Origin: Streptosporangium album | GTDB taxonomy: Bacteria; Actinomycetota; Actinomycetes; Streptosporangiales; Streptosporangiaceae | Assembly: GCF_014203795.1 (NCBI RefSeq) | Contig: NZ_JACHJU010000001.1 | Coordinates: forward strand, 3,782,001-3,846,000 | DNA length: 64,000 nt | Direction of reading: 5' to 3' | Shown: one piece after another, positions 37,251 through 46,012 of the stretch | How positions within the stretch are numbered: position 1 is the stretch's first letter | Layout: every line of letters begins with the position of its first letter | The notes under the pieces: generated by a model | Told to the model about the DNA's origin: nothing | Seen by the model: the letters and a program-made list of their open reading frames with translations, nothing else | Database searches by the model: none | Translations under genes and position numbers: made by a program

Positions 37251-37874
37251 TCAGGGCGTGGTTGTCAGCGATGCGGCCTCCCACGCAAACCCGTCCGGGT
37301 CGGTGAAAGACCCGGCAACGCTGCCGAGCATGAGCCGGTGCGATCCGGTGCCGTCCATAGGGACGCCGACATCCTTGGCAAGGGCACGGCGCCCGTACAG
37401 CGCCAGCTTGACCGGACTCGACGCAGTGGCGAACTCGACGTACTTGCGGCCAAAGCTCTTCGTCACGACGAGGCCGCGGTCAACGTAGAACCGCTTGCTC
37501 GCGGCCACGTCCGCGGCTCCCAGCAGGAGCACGATCTCGTCGAACTGCTGGGTGGCCGGCCCGGTGTCCTTCTTCGCCGACGTCGCGACCTTCCAGATCG
37601 TCCCGTCCGGGGCCTGTACGACGCCGCCGTAGCCCCAGAACGACTTCGCGGCAGGCTTCAGCGGCGTGGCACCGGCGTCGAGGGCGGCGCCGATGAAGCC
37701 GTTGACGGTGGCCGGCTGGGACACCGTGAGCGACAGCGCGAAGCCACGGAAGCCGGTCGTCGGCGCCCCCGAGGCCCGCAGGCGCACCTGAGCGCCCAGA
37801 CCGAAGGCGGTGTAGAAGCGGTTGGCGGCCGCGGTGTCGGCCACCTCGAGGGTGAGGGATTCGATGGAAGTCAT
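37251..37874 (-). CDS. Two-domain VOC (glyoxalase-like) protein
   Basis: The 207-residue protein has two vicinal-oxygen-chelate modules: MTSIESLTLEVADTAAANRF (1-100) and QFDEIVLLLGAADVAASKRF (110-207), each ending in a PDG motif (APDGTIWKV and TDPDGFAWE). Members act as metal-dependent lyases, isomerases or binding proteins; substrate unknown. The ATG at 37874 was chosen because it starts the first domain; the long frame upstream is antisense to the AraC gene. An AraC regulator lies 5 bp upstream on the same strand, so the two form an operon. Confidence 0.88.
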   Translation of the reverse strand: MTSIESLTLEVADTAAANRFYTAFGLGAQVRLRASGAPTTGFRGFALSLTVSQPATVNGFIGAALDAGATPLKPAAKSFWGYGGVVQAPDGTIWKVATSAKKDTGPATQQFDEIVLLLGAADVAASKRFYVDRGLVVTKSFGRKYVEFATASSPVKLALYGRRALAKDVGVPMDGTGSHRLMLGSVAGSFTDPDGFAWEAASLTTTP

Positions 37875-37879
37875 AGCCG

Positions 37880-38344
<465 letters not shown>

Positions 38345-38492
38345 GAGAGAACTCCTTTCATCGATGTCTGCGAGCACCTGGGCTACATGGCGAGGTGCTC
38401 GCCGGTGAGGGTGGAGCCGGCGGCGGCGAGGCGAGGCCGGTGGTCGGCTCGCCCGGGACGTAGACGCCGCCCGTCTCCGCCATGTGAACGGC

Positions 38493-38903
38493 TCAGCGAA
38501 GCTCCTGGATGCGGACCAGGTTGCCCGCGGGATCGCGGAAGGCGCAGTCGCGGATGCCGTACGGCTGCTCCGTCGGCTCCTGGACGACCTCGGCGTCGCC
38601 GGCCTGCAGCTTCTCGAAGGTGCCGTTGAGGTCCCGGGTGGCCAGCAGAATCCAGCCGTAGGTGCCCTTGGCCATCATCTCGATGATGGTGCGGCGCTCG
38701 TCCTCGGTGATGCCGGGGTCGGCGGCCGGCGGCGCCAGGAGGATGGACGTGCCGGGCTGGCCGGCGGGGCCGACCGTGATCCAGCGCATCTTGCCGTGTC
38801 CGACGTCGCTGCGGACCTCGAAGCCGAGGGTGTCGCGGTAGAAGGCCAGGGCGGCGTCCGGGTCGTCATGCGGGAGGAAGCTCGTGTGAATGGTGATGTC
38901 CAT
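38493..38903 (-). CDS. VOC (glyoxalase-like) protein
   Basis: The 136-residue single-domain protein reads MDITIHTSFLPHDDPDAALA, FYRDTLGFEVRSDVGHGKMR and ends DCAFRDPAGNLVRIQEL, the paired strands and FRDPxGN end of the VOC fold. Substrate unknown. It was preceded by an AraC gene, now only a C-terminal fragment (38909-39035), so it repeats the AraC-VOC order of the neighbouring operon. Confidence 0.88.
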   Translation of the reverse strand: MDITIHTSFLPHDDPDAALAFYRDTLGFEVRSDVGHGKMRWITVGPAGQPGTSILLAPPAADPGITEDERRTIIEMMAKGTYGWILLATRDLNGTFEKLQAGDAEVVQEPTEQPYGIRDCAFRDPAGNLVRIQELR

Positions 38904-38908
38904 GGCCG

Positions 38909-39035
38909 TCACGTTATCTGCGGCTCGGTGACCGGTGCTTCTCGAATCCTGATCGGTTCGGCCACCTGTTCACCCAGGATCTCCACGACCGCCTCCCAGG
39001 TGATCGCAGGCCGGGACAGCGCCTCGGAAGAGCTA
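38909..39035 (-). pseudogene. AraC-family regulator, C-terminal scrap
   Basis: The frame ends VAEPIRIREAPVTEPQIT and a stop, nearly the tail of the AraC protein at 37880. The HTH domains are missing; an IS630 remnant begins ~10 bp upstream at 39046 and has probably removed them. Confidence 0.6.
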
Positions 39036-39045
39036 CACCCAACCG

Positions 39046-39762
39046 GTGCTGCATTCCTCAAAGACTGTAGACGAACTGGCGGCGTAGGTGTCTGGGGGCC
39101 GGCGGTGGCCGCCCCCAGATCCAGGGTTTGGCCCGCTGGTTGAGCTGGGCGGTGGCGATGCGGGTGGCGCGGTCGATGTCGGCGCGGCCGGCGAAGGACA
39201 CTCCGGCCAGGGCGTGGTGGCGGAAGATCCGCCACCAGGCCTCCTGCAGGTTGAGCCGGCAGGCGCCGACCGGGATGAACGCGTGCCGGATACGCGGGTG
39301 GTCGGCCGGCCAGGTCCGGGTGGCCGGACTGGCATGGCTGGACAGGTTGTCGGCGATCACCCAGATGTCGCCCTCGCCGGGGTCGGCGTCCTCGACCTGC
39401 TGCAGAAATCGCTGGTAGGAGACGCTGTTGCGGGACGGGCCGGTCACCGAGCCCGTCGATGCCTTCGGCGTTGAAGCGGCGCAACCGGCGGCGCACGGTC
39501 TCGAGATGGCAGCCCAGCGTGGCGGCGATGGCCGCGCATCCCATCCCAGCTCAACACGGCGATCCGGGCGCGCTGGATCCAGTCGGCAGGGGCGTGCCGG
39601 GCACCGGCGAGCTTACGGATCCGGCGTTCCTCCTCGCCGTCTCGCGGCGCCCGGGCGTGCAGCAGTTTCGGCATGATGACACCACCTCCCTGTCATCCAC
39701 GATGCCCCTGGCCAGGACGGCTTACCAGAGACAAACGCAACACCTCTTGAGGAACGCAGCAC
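39046..39762 (-). mobile_element. Defective IS630-family element
   Basis: Ends GTGCTGCATTCCTCAA (39046) and TTGAGGAACGCAGCAC (to 39762) are inverted repeats related to those of the element at 35287. At 717 bp it has lost about half of its transposase gene. Confidence 0.8.
39058..39674 (-). pseudogene. IS630-family transposase with internal deletion
   Basis: The start MPKLLHARAPRDGEEERRIR and the first HTH are present (39674 downward), then several frame changes; the end VIADNLSSHASPATRTWPAD and CRLNLQEAWWRIFRHHA (second Asp and Glu) is intact in another frame. The region with the first catalytic Asp is deleted. Confidence 0.85.
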
Positions 39763-40059
39763 CGGGGTGGGGATCTGGGAGCAGACGTCCATGGTCATGG
39801 AGATCTGAGAGTGGCGGAGGATGCGCATCGCCACCCGAGGGTGGACATCTAGGGTGACCAGGAGCGAGGCGCCGGTGTGCCGGGTGTCGTGGACCCGGAT
39901 ACGCGGGACGCCCGCCTTCCGGCAGTGCGCCCCGAGGGCCCGGCTGAAGTTTCGCGGCCCGATCGGGGTGCCGGGGCTGCTCAACCGCACCGCCTTCGCC
40001 GAGGGAACCCGCGGGACCCGCGATGACTTCGGCAACCCGTTGATTGCGCTCGGTGTCAC
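39763..40059 (-). pseudogene. int: Tyrosine integrase, C-terminal fragment
   Basis: The frame contains GTPIGPRNFSRALGAHCRKA, VPRIRVHDTRHTGASLLVTL and ILRHSQISMTMDVCSQI: the catalytic Arg-His box and the last box, where the expected Tyr of a DVYSQI motif is Cys. It is cut at its 3' end by the defective IS630 element and lacks the N-terminal half. It belongs to an integrated element now lost. Confidence 0.8.
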
Positions 40060-40348
40060 GATGTGAGAACTCCGTCAGCCCTGGGATCTATCTCGAAAGG
40101 CTCTGAATTACTTTTGAGCGAAATGGATCTTCACTTGGCATACCAGTATGCCTTCTTCTCTTGCATGAAACTTTAGCGGGAGAATAGCCGATATGGCCGG
40201 TCGGCTCTCCGGTCCGTACGTGCCGAGGATCCAGGAGGATTGGCGCGCACTGTCGAGAGCGACGCCTGTGTTTATCGATCGCAGGCGCGGGGATAGCTGT
40301 TGTCGTAATCGCCCATTCCGGGCGAATCGACAGATCCGGGAGGCTGAC

Positions 40349-40444
40349 ATGAACGGATACCTACCGTATCGTGATTCCACTCCGGCGGCCCGCATTGGGG
40401 CCGTACGCGGCTGGCAGGCGGACATTCTTCGCGGCGAGTCGTAG
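40349..40444 (+). CDS. Small peptide upstream of the prolyl oligopeptidase
   Basis: A frame of 31 codons (MNGYLPYRDSTPAARIG..., ending DILRGES) starts at an ATG with GGGAGG 6 bp upstream. It is the only ribosome site of this quality between 40080 and the peptidase start, 65 bp after the stop. An in-frame ATG at 40193 would give 83 residues. No family is recognised. Because it sits before a prolyl oligopeptidase and contains two prolines, a precursor or substrate peptide is possible, but no modifying enzyme is nearby, so this is only a suggestion. Confidence 0.4.
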   Translation: MNGYLPYRDSTPAARIGAVRGWQADILRGES

Positions 40445-40509
40445 CTGAGTTAACAGAGGTACTGCGGTGCGTATAGGCCGCAGTGCCTCGACTTGTGGCA
40501 GGCGGGGCG

Positions 40510-42654
40510 ATGAATCAGGGGGCGTTTATGGCGCAATTCTTTTACCCTGCCGCTGGGCGCAGCGATGTGGTGGAGGATCTGTTCGGATTCCTGGTTTCCG
40601 ATCCCTACCGGTGGTTGGAAGACGGCAATGGTTCGCGTGTGCGGGACTGGACGGCGGCCCAGGATCGTCTCTTCCACGCGTATCGCGCCGGATGGCGTGA
40701 GAAGCAATCGTGGGCGTCTTTGGTGGATCAGGTGTCATCCTTCGGCGTGTCGGAGCCTCCGATGGTGCGTGGTTCGGTCATGTTCCTTGCCGAGCAGCTC
40801 CGTGGGGATGAGCAACGGCGCCTGCTCGTCGTTGACGCCGAGGGGAACAGGCGGGTGCTGGTCGATCCGGTAGAGATCGATCCGTCCGGCCATACCGGGC
40901 TGTATGCCTGGTGGCCATCGCGCGAGGGCGAACGTGTGGCTGTCCAAATGGAGGTCGCCGAGCAGCCCGGCAGCGACATCATGGTGCTGGACGTGCGTAC
41001 CGGTGAGGCGGTGGACGGGCCGTTGCCACGCGCCCGTAACACCTCGCTTACCTGGCTGCCGGGAGGGGACGCGTTCTACTACGTCAGCCGTGTTCCTGAT
41101 GAGGAACTGGCCCCCGGCGACATGCGTTTGCAGCGGCGGGTGAGGTTGCATCGGATCGGTTCGCCCTGGCAGACCGACGCGGTGGTGCTCGGCGGCGACG
41201 ATGCCCCGGACCACTATTACGGGCTCACGGTCAGCGTCGACGGCCGTTATCTGGCGATCACTGCGATGGTTGGGCCCGCCTCACACAACGATGTGTACGT
41301 GGCCGAGCTCATCGATCCGGAAGCCCCGCATTTCATCAAGATCGTGGACGGACGCACCATACGCGCCCGTGTTCTCCCACGCTTCCTCGCGGACGGCAAT
41401 CTGCTGCTGGTCACCGACTACCAAGCCCCGTGTGGCCGCATCTGTATGGCGCACCGGCACGATACCGACCCGGCTGCTTGGCGCACGCTGGTAGCCGAGG
41501 ATCCCCAGGCCCCCTTGGACGAGTGTCTGGTCCTGGACGACCCGGCACTTCCGCGGCCCCTCCTGCTGGTGGCACGCACCCGCCACGGCACCTCCACCCT
41601 GACACTGCACGACCTGGCCAGTGGCCGGCTGCTCACCGGTCTGCCCCTTCCCGGCGCGGGCGTCGTGTCATCCCTGCGCACGAACATCCCACACGGACAT
41701 CACGCATGGTTCAGCTACTGCGACGCAACCACACCCCCCACCATCTATCGCTACGACGCCACCAGCGGGAAGACGGAACAAGAAACCGGCACCACAATAG
41801 CCGGACATACTCCAGAAATCCGCAGCCGCAGCGTTCGCTATCACGCCGGCGACGGTACCGAGATCACGCTGTTCCTGTTCACTCCAGCTGAAGAACATCA
41901 GAGCCCCCGCCCCACCCTCCTTTACGGCTACGGCAGCTTCGGCATGCCGATGCGCCCATGGTTCTTCCCCATGGCAGCCGCGTGGGTCAGCGCCGGCGGC
42001 ACCTACGCGGTCGCCTGTGTACGCGGAGGCGGCGAAGAAGGCCAACGCTGGCACGACGCCGGCCGCGGACCACACAAACACCGCGCGGTCAGCGACTTCA
42101 ACGACGCCGCGACCTGGCTCATCAACACCGGTCGAACCACCCGCGACCAACTGGCGATCTTTGGCCAATCCGCTGGCGGACTACTGGTCACCGCCGCCGC
42201 CACACAGCGACCAGACCTGTACGCCGCGGTTATCGCCGAAGGCCCGCTATGTGACATGGTGCGCTACGAACACTTCGGCCTGGGATGCACATGGACGGAC
42301 GAATTCGGTACCGCCTCCCAACCCGAACAACTCCAATGGCTACTCACATACTCCCCCTACCACAACATCACGCCCGGAGGCTCCTATCCCGCATTCCTCC
42401 TCACCGGCGCGGTAACCGATCTGCAGACCGGAGAGGCCCACGTCACCAAAATGTGCGCGGCCCTTCAACACGCCACCAGCAGTGACCGACCGATCCTCAT
42501 GCGTCGAGAACCCGACACCGCCCACGCCGCCTTCCCCGCGAGCAAAGAACGCGCCCTGATCGCGGACATCCTGGCCTTCGCTGGAAAATACACCGGTCTA
42601 TCACCGGAAAAGACAACCATGCGTCTTCACGAGACTGCCGCGGAATCACACTGA
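40510..42654 (+). CDS. Prolyl oligopeptidase (family S9A)
   Basis: The 714-residue protein has an N-terminal prefix (DPYRWLEDGNGSRVRDWTAA, the classic S9A start), a beta-propeller and a C-terminal alpha/beta-hydrolase. The nucleophile is in FGQSAGGLL near residue 554, Asp in TGAVTDLQT, and His in DTAHAAF near 672. No signal peptide is seen, so it acts in the cytoplasm, cutting short peptides after proline. The start ATG at 40510 is preceded by GGCGGGG. It follows a small peptide gene and precedes a truncated phosphotransferase. Confidence 0.93.
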   Translation: MNQGAFMAQFFYPAAGRSDVVEDLFGFLVSDPYRWLEDGNGSRVRDWTAAQDRLFHAYRAGWREKQSWASLVDQVSSFGVSEPPMVRGSVMFLAEQLRGDEQRRLLVVDAEGNRRVLVDPVEIDPSGHTGLYAWWPSREGERVAVQMEVAEQPGSDIMVLDVRTGEAVDGPLPRARNTSLTWLPGGDAFYYVSRVPDEELAPGDMRLQRRVRLHRIGSPWQTDAVVLGGDDAPDHYYGLTVSVDGRYLAITAMVGPASHNDVYVAELIDPEAPHFIKIVDGRTIRARVLPRFLADGNLLLVTDYQAPCGRICMAHRHDTDPAAWRTLVAEDPQAPLDECLVLDDPALPRPLLLVARTRHGTSTLTLHDLASGRLLTGLPLPGAGVVSSLRTNIPHGHHAWFSYCDATTPPTIYRYDATSGKTEQETGTTIAGHTPEIRSRSVRYHAGDGTEITLFLFTPAEEHQSPRPTLLYGYGSFGMPMRPWFFPMAAAWVSAGGTYAVACVRGGGEEGQRWHDAGRGPHKHRAVSDFNDAATWLINTGRTTRDQLAIFGQSAGGLLVTAAATQRPDLYAAVIAEGPLCDMVRYEHFGLGCTWTDEFGTASQPEQLQWLLTYSPYHNITPGGSYPAFLLTGAVTDLQTGEAHVTKMCAALQHATSSDRPILMRREPDTAHAAFPASKERALIADILAFAGKYTGLSPEKTTMRLHETAAESH

Positions 42655-42655
42655 G

Positions 42656-42850
42656 ATGGGCTCGTCTGCGAACCCTCACCAGCTTCTTGAGATCGCCGCC
42701 GAGCTCCTGCCCGGAATGTCTCTCGATGGTGCCAGGCTGGCGAGCGGGCAGTTCCACGATGTTGTGCTTGTTCCGGGCGTCGCCGCAGTACGTGTCGCGC
42801 GGCGGGAGATCGCTGCTGCTGACTTGCCTCGGCGTACCGAGCTCTTATAA
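42656..42850 (+). pseudogene. Aminoglycoside-phosphotransferase-like gene, truncated at an attachment site
   Basis: The 64 residues (HQLLEIAAELLPGMSLDGAR, LASGQFHDVVLVPGVAAVRV, PRRTELL) match the N-terminal lobe of APH-type kinases. A stop created at the junction with tRNA remnant D (42851) ends it, so the catalytic lobe is lost. The gene stands 1 bp after the peptidase stop, in an operon arrangement. The precise cut suggests that integration or excision at copy D removed the 3' part. Confidence 0.75.
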
Positions 42851-42880
42851 GATCAGGGGTTCGATTCCCCTCGTCGGCTC
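42851..42880 (+). repeat. tRNA-Thr 3' end, attachment-site copy D
   Basis: GATCAGGGGTTCGATTCCCC and TCGTCGGCTC are the T-arm and acceptor end shared with copies A and C. The copy is shorter: the anticodon part is replaced by the truncated kinase gene. Confidence 0.75.
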
Positions 42881-42889
42881 GCAGCGAAG

Positions 42890-42924
42890 AAGGCCCCTGG
42901 ACAGGCGATATCTTGTCAGGGGCC
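42890..42924 (+). terminator. Hairpin terminator after copy D
   Basis: AAGGCCCCTGG pairs with the downstream TCAGGGGCCT, as after the other tRNA remnants. Confidence 0.7.
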
Positions 42925-42989
42925 TCGTTGCTTCTGAGGTTCAGCCTGTCTTCCCAGTACGACACCTTCCCCGCGGCTATCCTCACGGT

Positions 42990-43286
42990 ATGAGTGCTCA
43001 GCCTGTCCACCCGCACGTTCCCGGTGAGCCTCGGGTGCCGCGCACCGTCGATGGGATCGCCACCGCCCTTCAAGGCGGTCGACGGATGGAGTTCTACCGC
43101 GAGCTCGGTCGGGCGCCTTTGGACCAGGCCGAGGCGATCCTGCGCCGTTGGTGGTGTGAGGCGATGCTCGACACTGATCCCGAGGCGGATCGGATTCGCG
43201 AGGCCGCACTGGAGGGCACCCTGCCTGTCGCCACTCTCGCAGATGTCCTTGCCCGCCGAGAGCGGCAGGGCCTGCCCGTTGAGTGA
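42990..43286 (+). CDS. DUF6247-family protein
   Basis: The 98-residue product (MSAQPVHPHVPGEPRVPRTV, then FYRELGRAPLDQAEAILRRW and DTDPEADRIREAALEG) has the DUF6247 layout: a proline-rich N-terminus followed by helices with RRWWxEA and TDPEAD. These proteins often precede a small toxin-like gene in actinomycetes and are suspected antitoxins. Its 3' end overlaps the next frame by 8 bp, which supports a coupled pair. Confidence 0.78.
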   Translation: MSAQPVHPHVPGEPRVPRTVDGIATALQGGRRMEFYRELGRAPLDQAEAILRRWWCEAMLDTDPEADRIREAALEGTLPVATLADVLARRERQGLPVE

Positions 43287-43566
43287 GCCCGCAGAGGAGG
43301 GGTGGCCCTGCTATTTCTCCGAGGGAGTCGCGGAGCTTCTGGCTGATCCTCAGATCAGCCCGACGCTGTTCTCGGCGGTCGCCGCACTGTCCGTCGAGAT
43401 CAACGAGACGAGAGGTGACGTCTCCGGCCATACCGCTTCTGCCCGGTGGCCTCAACAACGCAGGGTCCCGCTCGGTGAGAACGGGATGTTGGGCGTCGCT
43501 GAGTATGTCGTCGTCGCAGACACCGTCGAGCCGCACTGTGTCATCACCCGTGCCCAGCTGTATTAG
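43279..43566 (+). CDS. Partner of the DUF6247 protein (TTG start), toxin candidate
   Basis: The frame from the TTG at 43279 encodes 95 residues: WPCYFSEGVAELLADPQISP, FSAVAALSVEINETRGDVSG, ENGMLGVAEYVVVADTVEPH. Size, overlap with the DUF6247 gene and the strand-rich C-terminus (EYVVVAD, HCVITRAQLY) fit a RelE-like toxin, but the catalytic residues are not clear. A GAGGAGGGG at 43294 is inside the frame. Confidence in a function is low; confidence that it is coding is moderate. Confidence 0.6.
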   Translation: MSEPAEEGWPCYFSEGVAELLADPQISPTLFSAVAALSVEINETRGDVSGHTASARWPQQRRVPLGENGMLGVAEYVVVADTVEPHCVITRAQLY

Positions 43567-43600
43567 ATGACGGCGTCCGTCGCCAGCGCCACCGCGTGAT

Positions 43601-43635
43601 CTTGCTAACGGATTTGCTGACGGCGGCTCTGGACG
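43601..43635 (+). repeat. TTGCTAAC tandem pair, copy 3
   Basis: CTTGCTAACGGATTTGCTGA followed by CGGCGGCTCTGGACGA. This matches the copy at 28531 over about 35 bp and in the reading frame LLTDLLT; it lies ~700 bp after attachment-site copy D. Confidence 0.5.
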
Positions 43636-43801
43636 ACCACAGACGCCTGACGTTCGGGAGGAGGAGGTCGACTTCGTCCGGCGGGCGGTGGAGCTGCCGG
43701 AGGGCCCGCTCGCTGACGTCACCTCCCTCAACGAGGCGGCGGCCCGCGCCCACGGCAACCCTGACTTCTCGTCGGCAAGCGGAAGTTGCGAAGATCCCGG
43801 C

Positions 43802-44599
43802 ATGGAATTCGACGACCCCGCCAGCATGCACCGAGTATGCGCCGAGCGGCTCGGTGAGAAGGCCGGCCAGCAGTTCGCGGCCATGGCCCGCCGCGGTTTC
43901 CGGCTGGACCCTCTGACGGACGACGCCCAGGCCACCGGCCGATGCCGGCTCGGCGGCCCCGCCCTGCTCGAACCGGGCACCCCCTGGCCCGAACTCGGGG
44001 GCTTCCCGCTGTCCCTGCACGCCGTACTCGACACCGACGCCCTCGCCCCCTGGCTCGGGGACGAACTGCCCACGCGGTCGGGCCTGCTCAACTTCTTCTA
44101 TCTCGATCTGGACGTGCCGTACGAGGAGTACCGGAAGCTGGACACGTCCGGGCCCGAGGTGTGCCGCGTGATTCCCGCCGATCCTGCAAGGGCGGTCGAG
44201 ACAGCCGCACCCGGACCGGCGAGGAGCTATCCGGCCACACCCGTCCACGCGGCCGAGGTGACCATGCTCCCGGACTGCTGGGACGTCGAGGACGGCGACG
44301 TCGAGTTCGACACGGACGAGTACTGGGGCGCGACGTCGCTCATCCTCAACGAGATGGGCGGCCTCGACGGGAACACCGCCGGCAGTCACTGCGCCTTCGG
44401 CTGGCCCGACACCTCGTATGCGTCCAAGGTGACCTACCGCGACGCCGACGGCCCCGCAATCCATCTGCTCCAGCTCGCAGAGGACGCGGAGCTCGGATGG
44501 GGCTGGGGCGACGCCGGAACGATGTACTTCACGATCCCGGCGAAGGCGTTCGCGGCGGGGGACTTCACCAAGGCCGAGGCGGACATGCGCTGCTGCTGA
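43802..44599 (+). CDS. DUF1963 (YwqG-like) protein
   Basis: The 265-residue protein from the ATG at 43802 (MEFDDPASMHRVCAERLGEK) contains RCRLGGPALLEPGTPWPELG and FFYLDLDVPY, then NEMGGLDGNTAGSHCAFGWP and LLQLAEDAELGWGWGDAGTM, the paired barrels of DUF1963. The GWGDAG end is diagnostic. The family has no established reaction. It is intact and not obviously in an operon. Confidence 0.9.
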   Translation: MEFDDPASMHRVCAERLGEKAGQQFAAMARRGFRLDPLTDDAQATGRCRLGGPALLEPGTPWPELGGFPLSLHAVLDTDALAPWLGDELPTRSGLLNFFYLDLDVPYEEYRKLDTSGPEVCRVIPADPARAVETAAPGPARSYPATPVHAAEVTMLPDCWDVEDGDVEFDTDEYWGATSLILNEMGGLDGNTAGSHCAFGWPDTSYASKVTYRDADGPAIHLLQLAEDAELGWGWGDAGTMYFTIPAKAFAAGDFTKAEADMRCC

Positions 44600-44675
44600 G
44601 TCCGTACCTGACCAAGCACATCAACCGGTTCGGCGAGTACTCCACGCATGAGCTCGGCATCCAGGGGTGCCGCCG

Positions 44676-45014
44676 GGCCGCTACGTTCCGGGGCCACGGC
44701 AATCCCTGATCAGCACTCCCATCACCTATGTGGAGCGGATCACGCTCTGACAAGCTGATTCGGTCGAGGACGCCATCGTGCTGGCCGAGCAAGAGGCGGA
44801 GGAGTACAGCGAGGGGCAGAACTTCGAGTATCTCGGCCTCGCCCAGTCCTACCGGCTGGTGGAAGGCGAGATCGGGCAGGGTACAGAAGTTTTCTCTCTC
44901 CTCAGAGATAGTGATCTTGAGTCGAGCGAGTACCTTGACACCTTCTTCGACACAGGTTCGGAGCGGCAGGAGGTGGCTGACACGGCCGGTGCTTCCGACG
45001 AGGTTGTTTCCTGA
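44676..45014 (+). pseudogene. DUF4288-like gene with an in-frame TGA
   Basis: The frame TPITYVERITL is followed by TGA (44748-44750) and then, in the same frame, by QADSVEDAIVLAEQEAEEYS, FEYLGLAQSYRLVEGEIGQG and FSLLRDSDLESSEYLDTFFD. In DUF4288 proteins a Trp commonly stands at that place, so one base change (TGG to TGA) would explain the break. Translation from the GTG at 44778 would give 78 residues and may still occur. The true start is not visible. Confidence 0.6.
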
Positions 45015-45139
45015 CTCTGGCCGCCAATGAACGATCAAGGCGGTCTCTCACTTTGTCGGCTCATGGAAGCGCGGAGCACGGTCGTCCCGCATGCTTGCAT
45101 CACCCTCCGTGCCTTGCATATCGCCGTCGCCGGCGGGGA

Positions 45140-45814
45140 ATGACTGGTATGGGTGGAACCATGATCTTCTTGAGGCGGACGTTCCGAGTCGCCGTACTCA
45201 CTCTTTTGGTCATCCCGATCACCGCTGTCACCGCTACCCCGCAGGCGGCAGCCGACCCGCGCAAGCGGCCACAGGCCGATGCCGGGGCGCTGGCCCGCCG
45301 CATGCTGGCCCAGCTGAAAATCGCCAGGCCATTGTCAATCCGTGATTACAGCCACCGGCGGTTCCAGCCCCGATGGGCGCACCACAGGGGCAGGTGCGAC
45401 GCACGAGAGGTGGTCCTGGCCCGCGACGGGCGACGCGTGCGCAGAAATGCGGCCTGCCACCCGGTCAAGGGCGTCTGGTACAGCCCGTACGACGGCAAGT
45501 GGCTGAGAAGCGAGAAGCAGGTCGACGTCGACCATGTCGTGCCGCTGGCGCACGCCTGGCGCTCTGGCGCCAGCAAATGGAGCCAGGCGCGGCGGCGCGC
45601 CTTCGCCAACGACCTCACCCGCCCCGAGCTGATAGTGGTCAGCCACTCCGTCAACATCGCCAAGGGCGCCCAGGGGCCGCAGAGCTGGCGTCCGCCGCGC
45701 CGCAGCTATTGGTGCCGCTATGCAACCTCATGGATCACCGTGAAGTATCACTACCGGCTCTCCGCGACCGGGAGGGAGAAGGTGGCCTTGCTCAACATGC
45801 TCCGCACCTGCTGA
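45140..45814 (+). CDS. Secreted HNH-type nuclease (GmrSD C-terminal-like)
   Basis: The 224-residue protein has a signal peptide (RRTFRVAVLTLLVIPITAVT, cleaved near AAA) and an HNH core: CDAREVVLARDG, SPYDGKW, DVDHVVPLAHAWRSG (the two histidines around VVPL), RRRAFANDLTRPELIVVSHS and NIAKGAQGPQSWRPP, ending in YATSWITVKYHYRLS. This is the common exported DUF1524/GmrSD-type nuclease of actinomycetes. A start at ATG 45161 is also possible. It is followed by attachment-site copy E. Confidence 0.88.
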   Translation: MTGMGGTMIFLRRTFRVAVLTLLVIPITAVTATPQAAADPRKRPQADAGALARRMLAQLKIARPLSIRDYSHRRFQPRWAHHRGRCDAREVVLARDGRRVRRNAACHPVKGVWYSPYDGKWLRSEKQVDVDHVVPLAHAWRSGASKWSQARRRAFANDLTRPELIVVSHSVNIAKGAQGPQSWRPPRRSYWCRYATSWITVKYHYRLSATGREKVALLNMLRTC

Positions 45815-45920
45815 GGGCAATGATTCACACGCGGGCCAGGACCTCTGCGAAGTGAACCGGACCGAGCACTTGAGCCTGACGTCCTCAAGAACGAAAAGAA
45901 ACCCTGGAACCAGAGCCGTA

Positions 45921-45953
45921 GGTTCGAGGGTTTCCGATTCCCCTCGTCGGCTC
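45921..45953 (+). repeat. tRNA-Thr 3' end, attachment-site copy E
   Basis: TTCCGATTCCCCTCGTCGGC and TC match the T-arm 3' strand and acceptor end of copies A, C and D. The 5' strand of the T-arm is altered (GAGGGTTT), so the copy is decayed. Confidence 0.7.
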
Positions 45954-45960
45954 GCAGTTC

Positions 45961-45998
45961 AAAGGCCCCTGAACAGGTGTTACGCCGTCAGGGGCCTT
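45961..45998 (+). terminator. Hairpin terminator after copy E
   Basis: AAAGGCCCCTGA pairs with TCAGGGGCCTTT and is followed by CTGTTT. It shares ACAGG-GTTACGCCG with the hairpins of copies A and C. Confidence 0.75.
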
Positions 45999-46012
45999 TC
46001 TGTTTCCAACGC

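Noticed and set aside
40349-42654. Lasso or lanthipeptide gene cluster
   Set aside because: No cyclase, dehydratase, B-protein or transporter is present near the small peptide.
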